A stretch of DNA of 64,000 nt from Paenibacillus sp. HWE-109 (GTDB lineage Bacteria > Bacillota > Bacilli > Paenibacillales > NBRC-103111). The notes below the pieces were generated by a model that saw only the letters and a list, made by a program, of their open reading frames with translations, ran no database searches and had not been told where the DNA came from. The stretch is from contig NZ_CP091881.1 of assembly GCF_022163125.1 (NCBI RefSeq), positions 5,828,001-5,892,000 of the forward strand, given 5' to 3'. Numbering within the stretch: the first letter of the stretch is position 1; each line of letters opens with the position of its first letter. The position numbers and the translations under genes were made by a program. Positions 26,791-35,656 of the stretch are shown here, piece by piece.

Positions 26791-27987
26791 TTAGGCATTC
26801 TGCAGAAAAGACTCCATCGCTTTCGCTAACTTCTGCATGCCGAGGATCGTTGTTTCCCGATCCGTATGCGTGTAGTTCAAGCGCAAGGTGTTGTGCTGCG
26901 GATTTTCAGCAAAGAAGGTAGCACCCGGAACAAAGGCTACGCCTTCCTTGACCGCGATTTTGAGCAGCTCCTCCGCGCGCATGTTTGTTGGAAGTTCCAC
27001 CCAGATGAACATGCCGCCTTTCGGTTCTTCCCATTTCAGACCAGGCAAATTCAGCTCGGCCAGCAAGCCGCTCATGAATTTCATCCGATCATAATACTGC
27101 TCGCGTATAAGGGAGATATGAGCGTCAAGATCGAAATGCTCAAGCAAATGGTACAGCGTCTGCTGATCGATCGTGCTGGAATGAAGATCAGCCGATTGCT
27201 TAAAGCGGGCAATTTGGCGAATGATGTTCTCGTCCCCGATCACCCATCCTGAGCGGAAAGCAGGCGCCACCGTTTTGGAGAAAGTGCTCGTATACACGAC
27301 ATTCCCGCCTTCAGCTTTGCCGCCTAGCGAGAAAATCGTTGGATAGTTTTGCGTTTCATCAAACTGAATTTCGCCGTAGGGATCATCTTCCAGAATCAGC
27401 ACATCCGCGCCGCGGCAAATATCCAGCAAGCCTTGACGGCGTTCCAGACTCCATGCACGGCCAGCCGGGTTGGAGAACGTCGGAATGACATAGACCAGTT
27501 TCGGGTTATGCTCAGCAATTTTTGCCGCGAGATCTTCGAGAATCATCCCGTCATTGTCGCTGTCTACGGAATAAATCTTAGCCCCTTTGGCCTGAAATAC
27601 TTGAATCGCAGCCAAATACGTCGGTCTTTCGACCAAAATGATATCGCCTTCATCAATATACACGCGAGTAAGCAAATCAATGGCTTGCTGCGAGCCTGTT
27701 GTAAGCAGCATTTCATCCGGCGTCACGTGCATATTTTTGGCTGCCATCCGCTTGCATAAGGATTCACGCAGCGGTTTGTAACCTTCGGTCAAGCCATATT
27801 GCAGCGCCGATTTGCCACCCTTAATGACGCGTTTGAACGCATCGCTAACGGCATCCAAGGGAAAAAACTCTTCAGCAGGCAATCCGCCGGCAAAAGAAAT
27901 AATCGAACTGCCTTGTGTCAGCTTGAGAATTTCTCTGACCGCTGAGGATGAGAAGCCTTCCAACGATTTCGAAAATCGATATTTCAT
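26791..27987 (-). CDS. PLP-dependent aminotransferase (class I, LysN/ARO8-like)
   Basis: A 398-residue fold-type I transaminase without a MocR DNA-binding domain. Marks: 'SSAVREILKLTQGSSIISFAG' region at the N-terminus, 'TTGSQQAIDLLTRVYIDEGD', 'YVIPTFSNPAGRAWS', 'LILEDDPYGEIQ', and the PLP lysine in 'TSTFSKTVAPAFRSGWV'. The closest families are 2-aminoadipate and aromatic/branched-chain transaminases. Its place between leuA and leuB suggests the final transamination to leucine or related amino acids (inference). The ATG at 27987 is preferred because AAAGG directly abuts the one at 27999. Confidence 0.9.
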   Translation of the reverse strand: MKYRFSKSLEGFSSSAVREILKLTQGSSIISFAGGLPAEEFFPLDAVSDAFKRVIKGGKSALQYGLTEGYKPLRESLCKRMAAKNMHVTPDEMLLTTGSQQAIDLLTRVYIDEGDIILVERPTYLAAIQVFQAKGAKIYSVDSDNDGMILEDLAAKIAEHNPKLVYVIPTFSNPAGRAWSLERRQGLLDICRGADVLILEDDPYGEIQFDETQNYPTIFSLGGKAEGGNVVYTSTFSKTVAPAFRSGWVIGDENIIRQIARFKQSADLHSSTIDQQTLYHLLEHFDLDAHISLIREQYYDRMKFMSGLLAELNLPGLKWEEPKGGMFIWVELPTNMRAEELLKIAVKEGVAFVPGATFFAENPQHNTLRLNYTHTDRETTILGMQKLAKAMESFLQNA

Positions 27988-28016
27988 ATCTGGACGCATC
28001 CTTTCACATTTGTAGA

Positions 28017-28051
28017 AAGCACCCCTCCTCTTGCATGGAGGCGAGGTGCTT
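28017..28051 (-). terminator. Terminator-like hairpin after leuA
   Basis: AAGCACC (28017-28023) pairs with GGTGCTT (28045-28051), with an inner TCC/GGA; on the minus strand only a short TTTCT run follows, so termination may be partial and the aminotransferase may be co-transcribed. Confidence 0.55.
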
Positions 28052-28061
28052 ATCCTGTTGA

Positions 28062-29609
28062 TTATATCAACGTAACGTTGCTTCTGTTGCTGGTTGGGGT
28101 TTTACGTTTCTCGATCAGCCTGTTCACAGCGTCCAAATAAGCTTTGGCGCTGGCTTCGAGGATATCTGTCGAGATGCCGCGGCCTTGAACGGACACATCG
28201 TTTTGTTTCAAAACAACGTGAACTTCGCCGAGCGCATCTTTCCCGTGGGAAACGGATTTGATGGAGTAGTCGTCCAGTTCCACCTCTTCCTTCGTCGCTT
28301 TGTCAATCGCATTGTAAATCGCATCTACCGAGCCGTTGCCGACTGCGCTTTCTGCGACTTCACTGCCATCTTCCAAGCGCACGTGAACGGTTGCCGTTGG
28401 CGTCATTTGATTGCCATACGCCACTTGAAGCGTGCCTAGTGCGAATACTTCCGGCGTCTCGATCAGCTTCTCTTCGATCAACGCGCGAATGTCCTCGTCT
28501 TCGACTTGCTTCTTGCGATCCGCCAAATCCTTGAATTTGGCGAAGGCCGCGTTCACTTGCTCGTCTCCGAGCTCGTAGCCGAGGTCGATCAACTTCTCGC
28601 GGAACGCGTGGCGTCCGGAGTGTTTGCCCATCACGAGCTTGCTTTCCTTGACACCGATGGTCTCTGGGGAAATAATCTCGTAGGTCGTTTTCTCTTTGAG
28701 CATCCCATCCTGGTGGATGCCGGACTCATGCGCGAACGCGTTAGCGCCGACGATCGCCTTGTTGCCTGGCACCACCATGCCGGTCAGCTTGCTGACCAAG
28801 CGGCTGGTGCGGTAAATCTCTTTCAACACAAGCGAGGTTTTCGCTTGGTAGAAATCTTGGCGCGTTTCGAGCGCCATAACAACTTCCTCGATCGAGGTGT
28901 TGCCTGCGCGCTCGCCGATGCCGTTGATGGTGCCTTCGATTTGATCGGCACCGTTCAGAACCGCTGCCAGCGCGTTGGCTGTAGCCATGCCGAGATCGTC
29001 ATGGCAGTGCGCGCTGAGCTGAATCTTCTCGACGCCAGGCACTTGCTCCTTGACGACTTTGAAGATGTTCCCGTAATCATATGGCGTCATAAAGCCAACG
29101 GTATCCGGAATATTAACGACGGACGCTCCGGCCTTCACAGCCATCGCCGTCACTTCAACGATGAAATCAAGTTCTGTACGACCTGCATCCTCAAGGGAAA
29201 ACTCAATTTTGCTGAAATATTTCTTCGCATATTTGATGGCAGCTTCCGCGGCTTCCAACACTTGGTGCTTCTCCATCCGCAGCTTATGCTGGCGGTGAAT
29301 CGGCGACGTCGCCAGGAATAGATGAATACAAGGGTCCACAGCGCCCTTCAGCGCTTCGCGAACAGCCTCGATATCATTCTCCCTCGAACGGGACAAACCG
29401 ATGACAGAAGCATTCTTGATGGCTCTGGCTACGGCATTTACACCGGCCAAGTCACCAGGCGATGCCGCCGGGAAGCCCGCTTCCATACGATCGACGCCCA
29501 GCTTCTCCAGCTGCAGCGCGATTTCGACCTTCTCCTGCGTATTCAGGTTCACACCTGGCGATTGCTCTCCGTCTCTGAGCGTTGTATCAAAGATGTAGAT
29601 TTTGCGCAC
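28062..29609 (-). CDS. leuA: 2-isopropylmalate synthase
   Basis: A 515-residue enzyme that condenses 2-ketoisovalerate and acetyl-CoA, first committed step to leucine. The N-terminal HMGL-like barrel starts 'IFDTTLRDGEQSPGVNL'; metal ligands are in 'LSAHCHDDLGMA' and 'GIGERAGN'. The C-terminal regulatory LeuA dimer domain (about 390-505) should bind leucine for feedback control. It starts with GTG at 29609 after AGGAGGTGACTATGG; an out-of-frame ATG lies just before and gives only an 8-codon frame. A large hairpin separates it from ilvC. Confidence 0.96.
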   Translation of the reverse strand: MRKIYIFDTTLRDGEQSPGVNLNTQEKVEIALQLEKLGVDRMEAGFPAASPGDLAGVNAVARAIKNASVIGLSRSRENDIEAVREALKGAVDPCIHLFLATSPIHRQHKLRMEKHQVLEAAEAAIKYAKKYFSKIEFSLEDAGRTELDFIVEVTAMAVKAGASVVNIPDTVGFMTPYDYGNIFKVVKEQVPGVEKIQLSAHCHDDLGMATANALAAVLNGADQIEGTINGIGERAGNTSIEEVVMALETRQDFYQAKTSLVLKEIYRTSRLVSKLTGMVVPGNKAIVGANAFAHESGIHQDGMLKEKTTYEIISPETIGVKESKLVMGKHSGRHAFREKLIDLGYELGDEQVNAAFAKFKDLADRKKQVEDEDIRALIEEKLIETPEVFALGTLQVAYGNQMTPTATVHVRLEDGSEVAESAVGNGSVDAIYNAIDKATKEEVELDDYSIKSVSHGKDALGEVHVVLKQNDVSVQGRGISTDILEASAKAYLDAVNRLIEKRKTPTSNRSNVTLI

Positions 29610-29656
29610 CCATAGTCACCTCCTAAAGATGGTTGTTTACTCGTCTGTATAGTATT

Positions 29657-29698
29657 CACAGGGAGTGATTGGGAAATTCTCCTCAATCACTCCCTGTG
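29657..29698 (-). other. Strong hairpin between ilvC and leuA
   Basis: CACAGGGAGTGATTG pairs perfectly with CAATCACTCCCTGTG (15 pairs, 12-base loop). No T-run follows on the minus strand. In B. subtilis the ilv-leu mRNA is processed to a stable ilvC transcript with a 3' stem-loop, and this hairpin would suit that role. Confidence 0.75.
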
Positions 29699-29734
29699 GA
29701 ATGGTAAAGCTATGGCATTCGTCAGAATGACGAA

Positions 29735-30727
29735 TTATTTTTTGATCCAGTGCATCATTTCGCGCAGTTCTTTACCAACCACTTCGATTGGGTGCTCTGC
29801 TTCATTGCGGCGAGTTGCGTTCATGAACGCAAAGTTGGATTGGTTTTCCAAGATGAAGTCGCGAGCGAATTTACCTTGTTGAATATCTGTAAGAACAGCT
29901 TTCATCGCTTTTTTCGTTTCAGCTGTGATGATGCGAGGTCCAGTTACATAGTCACCGTACTCAGCTGTGTTGGAGATAGAGCTGCGCATGGAAGCAAGTC
30001 CGCCTTCATACATCATGTCAACGATCAATTTCAGTTCGTGCAGACACTCGAAGTAAGCCATTTCTGGTGCATAACCAGCTTCAACCAATGTTTCGAAACC
30101 TGCTTTAACCAGTTCAGAAGCACCACCGCAAAGAACGGCTTGCTCACCGAACAAATCAGTTTCTGTTTCTTCACGGAAGGAAGTTTCGATAACCCCTGCG
30201 CGTGTACAGCCGATACCTTTGGCATAAGCAAGACCGATTGCTTTTGCGTTGCCAGTAGCGTCTTTTTCGATTGCGATCAAGCCAGGAACGCCAAAGCCTT
30301 CAACGTACGTACGACGTACCATGTGACCTGGGGATTTCGGAGCTACCAGGAATACATCTGTACCTTCAGGAGCTACGATTTGTCCGAAATGGATGTTGAA
30401 ACCGTGGGAGAACATGATCGCTGCGCCTTGTTTCATGTTCGGTTGAATGGACTCACGGTATACGCGGGCTTGCGTCTCATCCGGCATCAAGATTTGGATC
30501 ACGTCAGCGCGACGTGCTGCTTCTTCAACAGAAACAACTTCAAAACCATCGTTTTTCGCAGCGTTCCAAGAACGGCCTTCACGAAGTCCGATAATAACGT
30601 TCAATCCACTGTCACGCAAGTTTTGTGCTTGTGCGTGCCCTTGGGAACCATAACCAACCACTGCAATCGTTTTGCCTTTAAGTACCGCTAAGTCTGCATC
30701 TTTTTCATAATAAGTAGTAACTGCCAT
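29735..30727 (-). CDS. ilvC: Ketol-acid reductoisomerase
   Basis: A 330-residue class I KARI that isomerises and reduces acetolactate or acetohydroxybutyrate in valine/isoleucine synthesis. The Rossmann motif 'GYGSQGHAQAQNLRDSG' and the following 'VIIGLREGRSW' (NADPH-type loop) are clear; metal-binding acidic residues lie in 'TDLFGEQAVLCGG' and 'FECLHELKLIVDM'. The ribosome site is AAAGGAGGATTTATTCGA. It is preceded by a 190-base structured spacer after ilvN. Confidence 0.97.
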   Translation of the reverse strand: MAVTTYYEKDADLAVLKGKTIAVVGYGSQGHAQAQNLRDSGLNVIIGLREGRSWNAAKNDGFEVVSVEEAARRADVIQILMPDETQARVYRESIQPNMKQGAAIMFSHGFNIHFGQIVAPEGTDVFLVAPKSPGHMVRRTYVEGFGVPGLIAIEKDATGNAKAIGLAYAKGIGCTRAGVIETSFREETETDLFGEQAVLCGGASELVKAGFETLVEAGYAPEMAYFECLHELKLIVDMMYEGGLASMRSSISNTAEYGDYVTGPRIITAETKKAMKAVLTDIQQGKFARDFILENQSNFAFMNATRRNEAEHPIEVVGKELREMMHWIKK

Positions 30728-30772
30728 TCGAATAAATCCTCCTTTGATATGATGAATCCGTAATTGTCTACC

Positions 30773-30884
30773 CCTTGAGTGGGTGTTTCAACGATTTACC
30801 CTCTGAAGCATGCGAGCGCCGACATCGCCAGCGATCATCCTTTTAAAGCGCTAAAGAGTACGCCGCTGAAAGCCCCACTCAAGG
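30773..30884 (-). other. Structured ilvN-ilvC spacer with long-range inverted repeat
   Basis: The 191-base spacer (30728-30918) has an 11-base inverted repeat: CCTTGAGTGGG (30773-30783) and CCCACTCAAGG (30874-30884), enclosing about 90 bases with further stem potential (AGCGC, CGGCG and GCATGC motifs). A 16-codon frame without a spaced ribosome site lies inside. Possible RNA processing or attenuation element. Confidence 0.55.
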
Positions 30885-30918
30885 AGGCTAACCTACTTTT
30901 CAACGTTGTATGAATCTA

Positions 30919-31410
30919 TTATCTTACTGAACCGCGTATCATGGCTGTAGCCCCTGTACGGGAAAGCTCACGAATGCCGTATGGACGAAGCAATTCAACC
31001 ATAGCATCTATTTTATCTGAATCTCCGACAACTTGCACGATAATTGAAGCTGGTCCAATATCGACAACCGCCGCGCGGAACGTTTCTACGATTCCGAGGA
31101 TTTCCGGACGCATAATTGGCTCTGCATTTACTTTGATAAGTGCGAGTTCTCTGGCTACCATCGGGTTCGCGCTCAGATCAACGACTTTAATGACGTCAAT
31201 CAGCTTGTACAATTGCTTGGAGATTTGCTCCAGCGTATTGTCATCCCCCGTTGTTACGATCACCATCCGGGAAAGTCCGAGTTCTTCGGACTCCCCTACG
31301 GTGATGCTTTCGATATTAAAGCCACGGCGTCCGAACAAACCGGATACACGCTGCAGAACACCTGGCTGATTGTTTACGAGTACGGAAACTGTATGTTTAG
31401 TTGTCGTCAT
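30919..31410 (-). CDS. ilvN: Acetolactate synthase small (regulatory) subunit
   Basis: A 163-residue ACT-domain protein that stimulates the catalytic subunit and confers valine feedback. The ACT motif 'NNQPGVLQRVSGLFGRRGF' and 'NIESITVG' is followed by the C-terminal ALS_ss_C domain. It overlaps ilvB by 4 bases (ATGA-type coupling). The product is also named IlvH in some species. Confidence 0.96.
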   Translation of the reverse strand: MTTTKHTVSVLVNNQPGVLQRVSGLFGRRGFNIESITVGESEELGLSRMVIVTTGDDNTLEQISKQLYKLIDVIKVVDLSANPMVARELALIKVNAEPIMRPEILGIVETFRAAVVDIGPASIIVQVVGDSDKIDAMVELLRPYGIRELSRTGATAMIRGSVR

Positions 31411-33152
31411 TCCGAATCCCCCATTAGCATGTCACTAATTGTATCGCCCGCTTTAACCATTGGGAACACGTTCTCTCCTTTTGGTACGACGAAATCAATA
31501 ACGACAGGACCCGGTGTATCGAGTGCCTCCTGCCATGCTCTTCTCGCTTCTTCTTTCGTCGTGGCCCGCAAGCCTTTTACGCCGTAAGCTTCTGCCAGCT
31601 TCACGAAATCCGGGCTGCCAGCCAGATCAATATGGCTGTAACGGTTCTCGTAGATGATTTCTTGCCATTGACGAACCATGCCCAGCACTTGGTTGTTAAT
31701 AATAACAACCTTCACCGGAATGTTGTTAATCGCACAGATCGCAAGCTCTTGCGCACACATCTGCACGCCGCCGTCGCCGTTAATGGAGACAACGAGTTTG
31801 TCCGGGTTCCCCATCTGGGCACCGATCGCGGACGGGAATCCGAAGCCCATCGTGCCAAGTCCGCCGGAAGTAACCAAGGAGCGCGGATTCTTGAAGCGAT
31901 AGAATTGTGCAGCCCACATTTGGTGCTGTCCAACGTCTGTCGTGATGATCGCTTCTCCGTTTGTTGTCTCACTAATCATTTCGACAACGAATTGCGGTTT
32001 CAATTCCGTTTCGGTATCGCCGTATTTGAGCGGGAACTTCACTTTGTTATCCTGAAGTTCAGCGATCCAAGCTTCGTTCTTAGCAGGCCTTGCTTTGGTA
32101 TTCGCGTAGGCTAGAACTGCCTTAACGTCGCCAACACAAGGGATGTCCGTTTTCACGTTCTTGCCGATTTCCGCCGGATCCACATCGATATGGGCGATCA
32201 CTTTTACTTTTGGCGCAAACCCGTTTAAATTCATCGTTACCCGATCATCAAACCGGGAACCGATGGAAATGAGCAGATCCGCATTTTGAATCGCCGTATT
32301 CGCTGTATACGTTCCGTGCATGCCTGGCATGCCGAGCCATAGCTCGTGCGCGCTAGGGAAGCCGCTCAATCCAAGCAATGTAGTCGCAACGGGAATACGC
32401 GTTTTGTTGACGAACTCGATCAATTCCTTGGAAGCATCGGAGTAAACAACACCGCCGCCAGCGATAATCACTGGACGTTCTGCCTCTTCAATAGCCTTGA
32501 TCAGTTTGTCTACTTGCAATTTATTCGGCTGTACCGTAGGGTTATAGCCGCGGATGCTAACATCCGTCACTGGTTTAAATATCGTTTTATGAGCGGAGAC
32601 ATCCTTTGGTATGTCAATGAGAACCGGACCCTTACGACCTGAGTTGGCAATATGGAACGCTTCGTGAATGATACGCGGCAGGTCATTGACATCTCTAACC
32701 AAGTAGCTGTGTTTGGTGATCGGCATTGTAATCCCGGTAATATCCGCCTCTTGGAAAGCATCCGTACCAATGAAATTTGTAGCAACGTTCCCTGTAATAA
32801 CGACTAACGGAACGGAATCCATATATGCTGTAGCAATTCCTGTGACTAGGTTCGTTGCCCCCGGTCCGGAAGTTGCGATACATACGCCAACTTTGCCAGT
32901 GGAACGAGCATATCCATCGGCTGCGTGAATGGCGCCTTGTTCATGCCTCGTCAACAAGTGATTAAAATCGTCAAAACCGTGCATAGCATCATAGATGTAC
33001 AATACAGCGCCGCCAGGATATCCAAAGACGCAGTCCACACCCTCCAGCAATAAGCTTCTCAGCAAAATCTCAGAACCTGTAATCAGGTCTGGTTGCGTCA
33101 GCTTTTCAATCAGTTCTTCTTTTGAGCGTTTTGGTTCAGTTTGAACATTCAT
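31407..33152 (-). CDS. ilvB: Acetolactate synthase large (catalytic) subunit
   Basis: A 581-residue ThDP enzyme. The N-terminal domain has 'VFGYPGGAVLYIYDAM' and the catalytic glutamate in 'LTRHEQGAIHAADGYA'; the FAD-binding middle domain holds 'LISIGSRFDDRV'; the ThDP/Mg motif is 'VSINGDGGVQMCAQELA'. First gene of the ilv-leu operon, after a strong ribosome site (GAGGAGGATCACA) and controlled by the T-box at 33205-33540. Confidence 0.97.
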   Translation of the reverse strand: MNVQTEPKRSKEELIEKLTQPDLITGSEILLRSLLLEGVDCVFGYPGGAVLYIYDAMHGFDDFNHLLTRHEQGAIHAADGYARSTGKVGVCIATSGPGATNLVTGIATAYMDSVPLVVITGNVATNFIGTDAFQEADITGITMPITKHSYLVRDVNDLPRIIHEAFHIANSGRKGPVLIDIPKDVSAHKTIFKPVTDVSIRGYNPTVQPNKLQVDKLIKAIEEAERPVIIAGGGVVYSDASKELIEFVNKTRIPVATTLLGLSGFPSAHELWLGMPGMHGTYTANTAIQNADLLISIGSRFDDRVTMNLNGFAPKVKVIAHIDVDPAEIGKNVKTDIPCVGDVKAVLAYANTKARPAKNEAWIAELQDNKVKFPLKYGDTETELKPQFVVEMISETTNGEAIITTDVGQHQMWAAQFYRFKNPRSLVTSGGLGTMGFGFPSAIGAQMGNPDKLVVSINGDGGVQMCAQELAICAINNIPVKVVIINNQVLGMVRQWQEIIYENRYSHIDLAGSPDFVKLAEAYGVKGLRATTKEEARRAWQEALDTPGPVVIDFVVPKGENVFPMVKAGDTISDMLMGDSE

Positions 33153-33204
33153 TGTGATCCTCCTCTCGAAAAGTCAGTTCTTGTCAATCATCAAGCTTCT
33201 TGAA

Positions 33205-33540
33205 AATAAGAAAAACCCCTGTTCATCCCGTACACGCAGTAAACGTGTTAACGGGACGAAAGGGGTTCAAGCTTCCGTGGTACCACCCAAATTTGCTACG
33301 CACTTCACAGTCCATAGCCTTAGCAGGTATGTTCATGAATGAACACTACCCTCAGCACGATAACGTGTGCTCTTCCGATTCTCCCTAATACGTGCAGGTT
33401 TCTGCAGGTTTCAGGAAAACAGCTCCGAGGTGACTTCGTACGTAAGGGATTAAGGCGATGGTTTCAGCAAGTCCAACGCTCTCTGCGCATAAGTGCCCTT
33501 ATTACTTCTTCCTCTTCATAGCCGATTCGTTAGTCATAAG
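33205..33540 (-). promoter_or_regulatory. T-box riboswitch leader of ilvB
   Basis: Read on the minus strand: a Stem I region with the AGTA loop element (in GAAGAAGTAATAAG), the T-box sequence GGGTGGTACCACGG (complement of 33275-33288), and an intrinsic terminator (33211-33267) with CCCC..TCGTCCCGTTAACACG paired to CGTGTACGGGATGA..GGGG and then TTTTTCTT. Uncharged tRNA binding favours the antiterminator. The specifier side reads ACGAAGTCACCTC; by position before the conserved A and stem base (GAGG/CCTC) the triplet is GUC (33434-33432), which would be valine, not the leucine CUC of B. subtilis. The T-box call is firm, the specifier less so. Confidence 0.93.
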
Positions 33541-33558
33541 TAATATGATTTAGAGATT

Positions 33559-33587
33559 ATTATATGCATCCCCCGAGCAATAGTCAA
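33559..33587 (-). promoter_or_regulatory. Sigma-A promoter of the ilv operon
   Basis: Minus-strand -35 TTGACT (33587-33582), 17-base spacer and -10 TATAAT (33564-33559). It lies 20 bases past the ptsI stop codon and I see no terminator between, so transcripts from the yhf-pts operon could run into the T-box. Confidence 0.85.
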
Positions 33588-33607
33588 TAGTCTGATGAAG
33601 AAACTGC

Positions 33608-35350
33608 TCAAGAAATATTTCCGAGTCCCACGCATTCCTTCACATAGCACTCGATTTCCTCCGCAGATTCCATCTGCAGCACCTGCTGCGCCAGCTGCGC
33701 CATCTCACCCCGGTTTAATCTCGCGATCAATTCCCTTGCTGGCAGCACATCGGCAGGACCCATGCTGAATTCGTCAAGTCCCATGCCGATCAAGATTGGT
33801 ATAGCGGCAAGTTGACCTGCCATTTCCCCGCACATGCCAACCCATTTGCCTTGGCTATGAGCTGCGCGAATGACCTGGTCGATCAAACGGAGAACGGCTG
33901 GATGAAAGGGCTGCGTCAAGTGGGCCACCTGCTCGTTCATCCGATCCGCAGCCATCGTATACTGCACAAGATCATTCGTGCCGATGCTGAAAAAATCCGC
34001 CTCTTTGGCCAATTGATCGGCAATTATTGCCGCTGCCGGCACTTCAATCATCATCCCCACTTGGATGTCTGTGTCATAACGCTCGCCTCTGTGATCGAGT
34101 TCCTCTTTTGCTTCAGCGAGCAGCCTATTGGCTGCGCGAAGCTCCTGAAGAGTAGCGATCATCGGATACATCAGCTTGACATTGCCATAAGCGCTGGCCC
34201 GCAGAATGGCGCGCAGCTGAATTTTAAACATCTCCGTGTTGCCATTGCCGAGACACAGACGAATCGCGCGATAGCCAAGGAACGGATTGGCTTCTTTTGC
34301 TTGCTGCAAATAAGAAATCTCTTTGTCCCCGCCGACATCAAGCGTTCGAATAACGACCGGATATTGTTCGCCTACCGCCAGGACGGCCGACTTGTAGGCA
34401 TGATACTGCTCCTCTTCATCCGGCATCTCCTTCCTGTCCATGAACAAGAACTCAGTTCGATACAGCCCAATCCCCTCGGCACCTGCTTTCTTCGCTGCTG
34501 CAGCATCACGCGGATGGGCTATATTTATCGCAAGTTCAAGGAAATGTCCGTCTGCTGTAACGGTCGCTAGTCCCAGGTAGGCATCATATCTTGATCGTCC
34601 AACTGCCTCAGCTTGCATCAACTTTCGGTACATATACAGCGACTCTTCCGGCGGATTCACAAGGACGATCCCCTGATGACCATCTATAATGATATAGTCG
34701 CCTGTCTGGATCGAAGTAGCGATTCCACTTAAACCAACCACCGCCGGAATGCCGAGTGAACGGGCAATGATCGCGGAATGCGAGGTTTTCCCTCCTGTTT
34801 CTATCGCAAACCCTATGACTTGACTGGGGTCTAGCTTGGCGGTCAGCGAAGGAACCAAATCATTCCCGATCATAATGACCGGCTCTGAGAATGCCATCAG
34901 AAGGCCATGTTCGGCTCCTTGCAGGTAAGACTCTAATCTTGCGCTTACATCCCTTACATCCGAGCAGCGTTCTTTCAAATACTCGTTATCCATCGATCCG
35001 AACACAGTGATCAATTCATCCGTTACGTCGCTCAAAGCAGCCTCGGCATTGATCGCTTCAAAGCCAATCCGCCGAATAATCTCTCCGACGAATTCCGGAT
35101 CTCGCAGAAGGGAGAGATGGGTCGCGAAGATTGCGGCTTGCTCTTGCTTGGTCTCAGAGGCAGCCTTCGCTTGCAAACCGCCAATCTCACGAATTGCCTG
35201 TTCGACTTTCCCCTCAAACCTCAGCGTTTCCTCTGCAATTTCATTCGCTGCCAATTGGCGCCGGCTTACCTCATACTCGTTCTGCGGCAGCACGTAGGCT
35301 GGTCCAAGCGCATACCCCGCGGAGGCGGCGATGCCTTTCCACTCGCTCAT
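33608..35350 (-). CDS. ptsI: Phosphoenolpyruvate-protein phosphotransferase (Enzyme I)
   Basis: A 580-residue Enzyme I that takes phosphate from PEP and gives it to HPr. The phospho-histidine is H191 in 'GGKTSHSAIIARSLG'; the PEP-binding barrel has 'EGIGLYRTEFLFMDR', 'VIRTLDVGGDKE', 'GTNDLVQYTMAADR' and the catalytic cysteine region 'GMCGEMAG'. Length is normal. It is preceded by ptsH (33 bases from its start) at the end of the yhf operon. No PTS permease (EIIA/B/C) is in the window, so the phosphate may serve the PRD protein YhfY or the yhf pathway. It may be a paralogue of the general EI (inference). Confidence 0.93.
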   Translation of the reverse strand: MSEWKGIAASAGYALGPAYVLPQNEYEVSRRQLAANEIAEETLRFEGKVEQAIREIGGLQAKAASETKQEQAAIFATHLSLLRDPEFVGEIIRRIGFEAINAEAALSDVTDELITVFGSMDNEYLKERCSDVRDVSARLESYLQGAEHGLLMAFSEPVIMIGNDLVPSLTAKLDPSQVIGFAIETGGKTSHSAIIARSLGIPAVVGLSGIATSIQTGDYIIIDGHQGIVLVNPPEESLYMYRKLMQAEAVGRSRYDAYLGLATVTADGHFLELAINIAHPRDAAAAKKAGAEGIGLYRTEFLFMDRKEMPDEEEQYHAYKSAVLAVGEQYPVVIRTLDVGGDKEISYLQQAKEANPFLGYRAIRLCLGNGNTEMFKIQLRAILRASAYGNVKLMYPMIATLQELRAANRLLAEAKEELDHRGERYDTDIQVGMMIEVPAAAIIADQLAKEADFFSIGTNDLVQYTMAADRMNEQVAHLTQPFHPAVLRLIDQVIRAAHSQGKWVGMCGEMAGQLAAIPILIGMGLDEFSMGPADVLPARELIARLNRGEMAQLAQQVLQMESAEEIECYVKECVGLGNIS

Positions 35351-35383
35351 CGGCTTCCTCCTTGTACTGGCGAGCTATCGCCG

Positions 35384-35641
35384 CTAATCAACATGGCTTT
35401 GCACGATTTCTCCAATAGCAGACATAGCTTCGATTTCATCCTCGCCCTCCGTAATGACCGTTACTGTATCTCCCATTTTGGCGCCCAGCTTCAAGAGGCT
35501 CACCATGCTTTTGGCATTCGCTATCTTGGCGTCCTTCTGAATCGTTATCCGACATGTATAGGAGACGGCTTTCTCCATGATGGCGTTAGCCGGTCTCGCA
35601 TGTATGCCTGCGTGATTCATCACTGTAAACTGTTTTTCCAT
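35384..35641 (-). CDS. ptsH: HPr-family phosphocarrier
   Basis: An 85-residue HPr-type protein. The phospho-histidine H14 is in 'NHAGIHARPA'; the regulatory serine S45 in 'NAKSMVSLLKLGA' corresponds to Ser46 of HPr, so HPr-kinase control is possible. I use the ATG at 35641, which sits 11 bases after GGGAG, instead of the GTG at 35653 that abuts it. It follows yhfW by 15 bases in the same operon and precedes the Enzyme I gene. Confidence 0.9.
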   Translation of the reverse strand: MEKQFTVMNHAGIHARPANAIMEKAVSYTCRITIQKDAKIANAKSMVSLLKLGAKMGDTVTVITEGEDEIEAMSAIGEIVQSHVD

Positions 35642-35656
35642 ATCGGCTAGCACTCC

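Noticed and set aside
28506..30691. Plus-strand frames of 271 and 313 codons opposite leuA and ilvC
   Set aside because: Antisense shadows of well-defined enzymes; no ribosome sites or family motifs.
30806..30856. 16-codon leader peptide in the ilvN-ilvC spacer
   Set aside because: The would-be ribosome site abuts the ATG and the peptide is not rich in branched-chain residues.
33154..33521. Short plus-strand frames in the ilvB leader
   Set aside because: The region is a T-box RNA on the other strand.
33812..34570. 252-codon plus-strand frame opposite ptsI
   Set aside because: Antisense shadow of Enzyme I.
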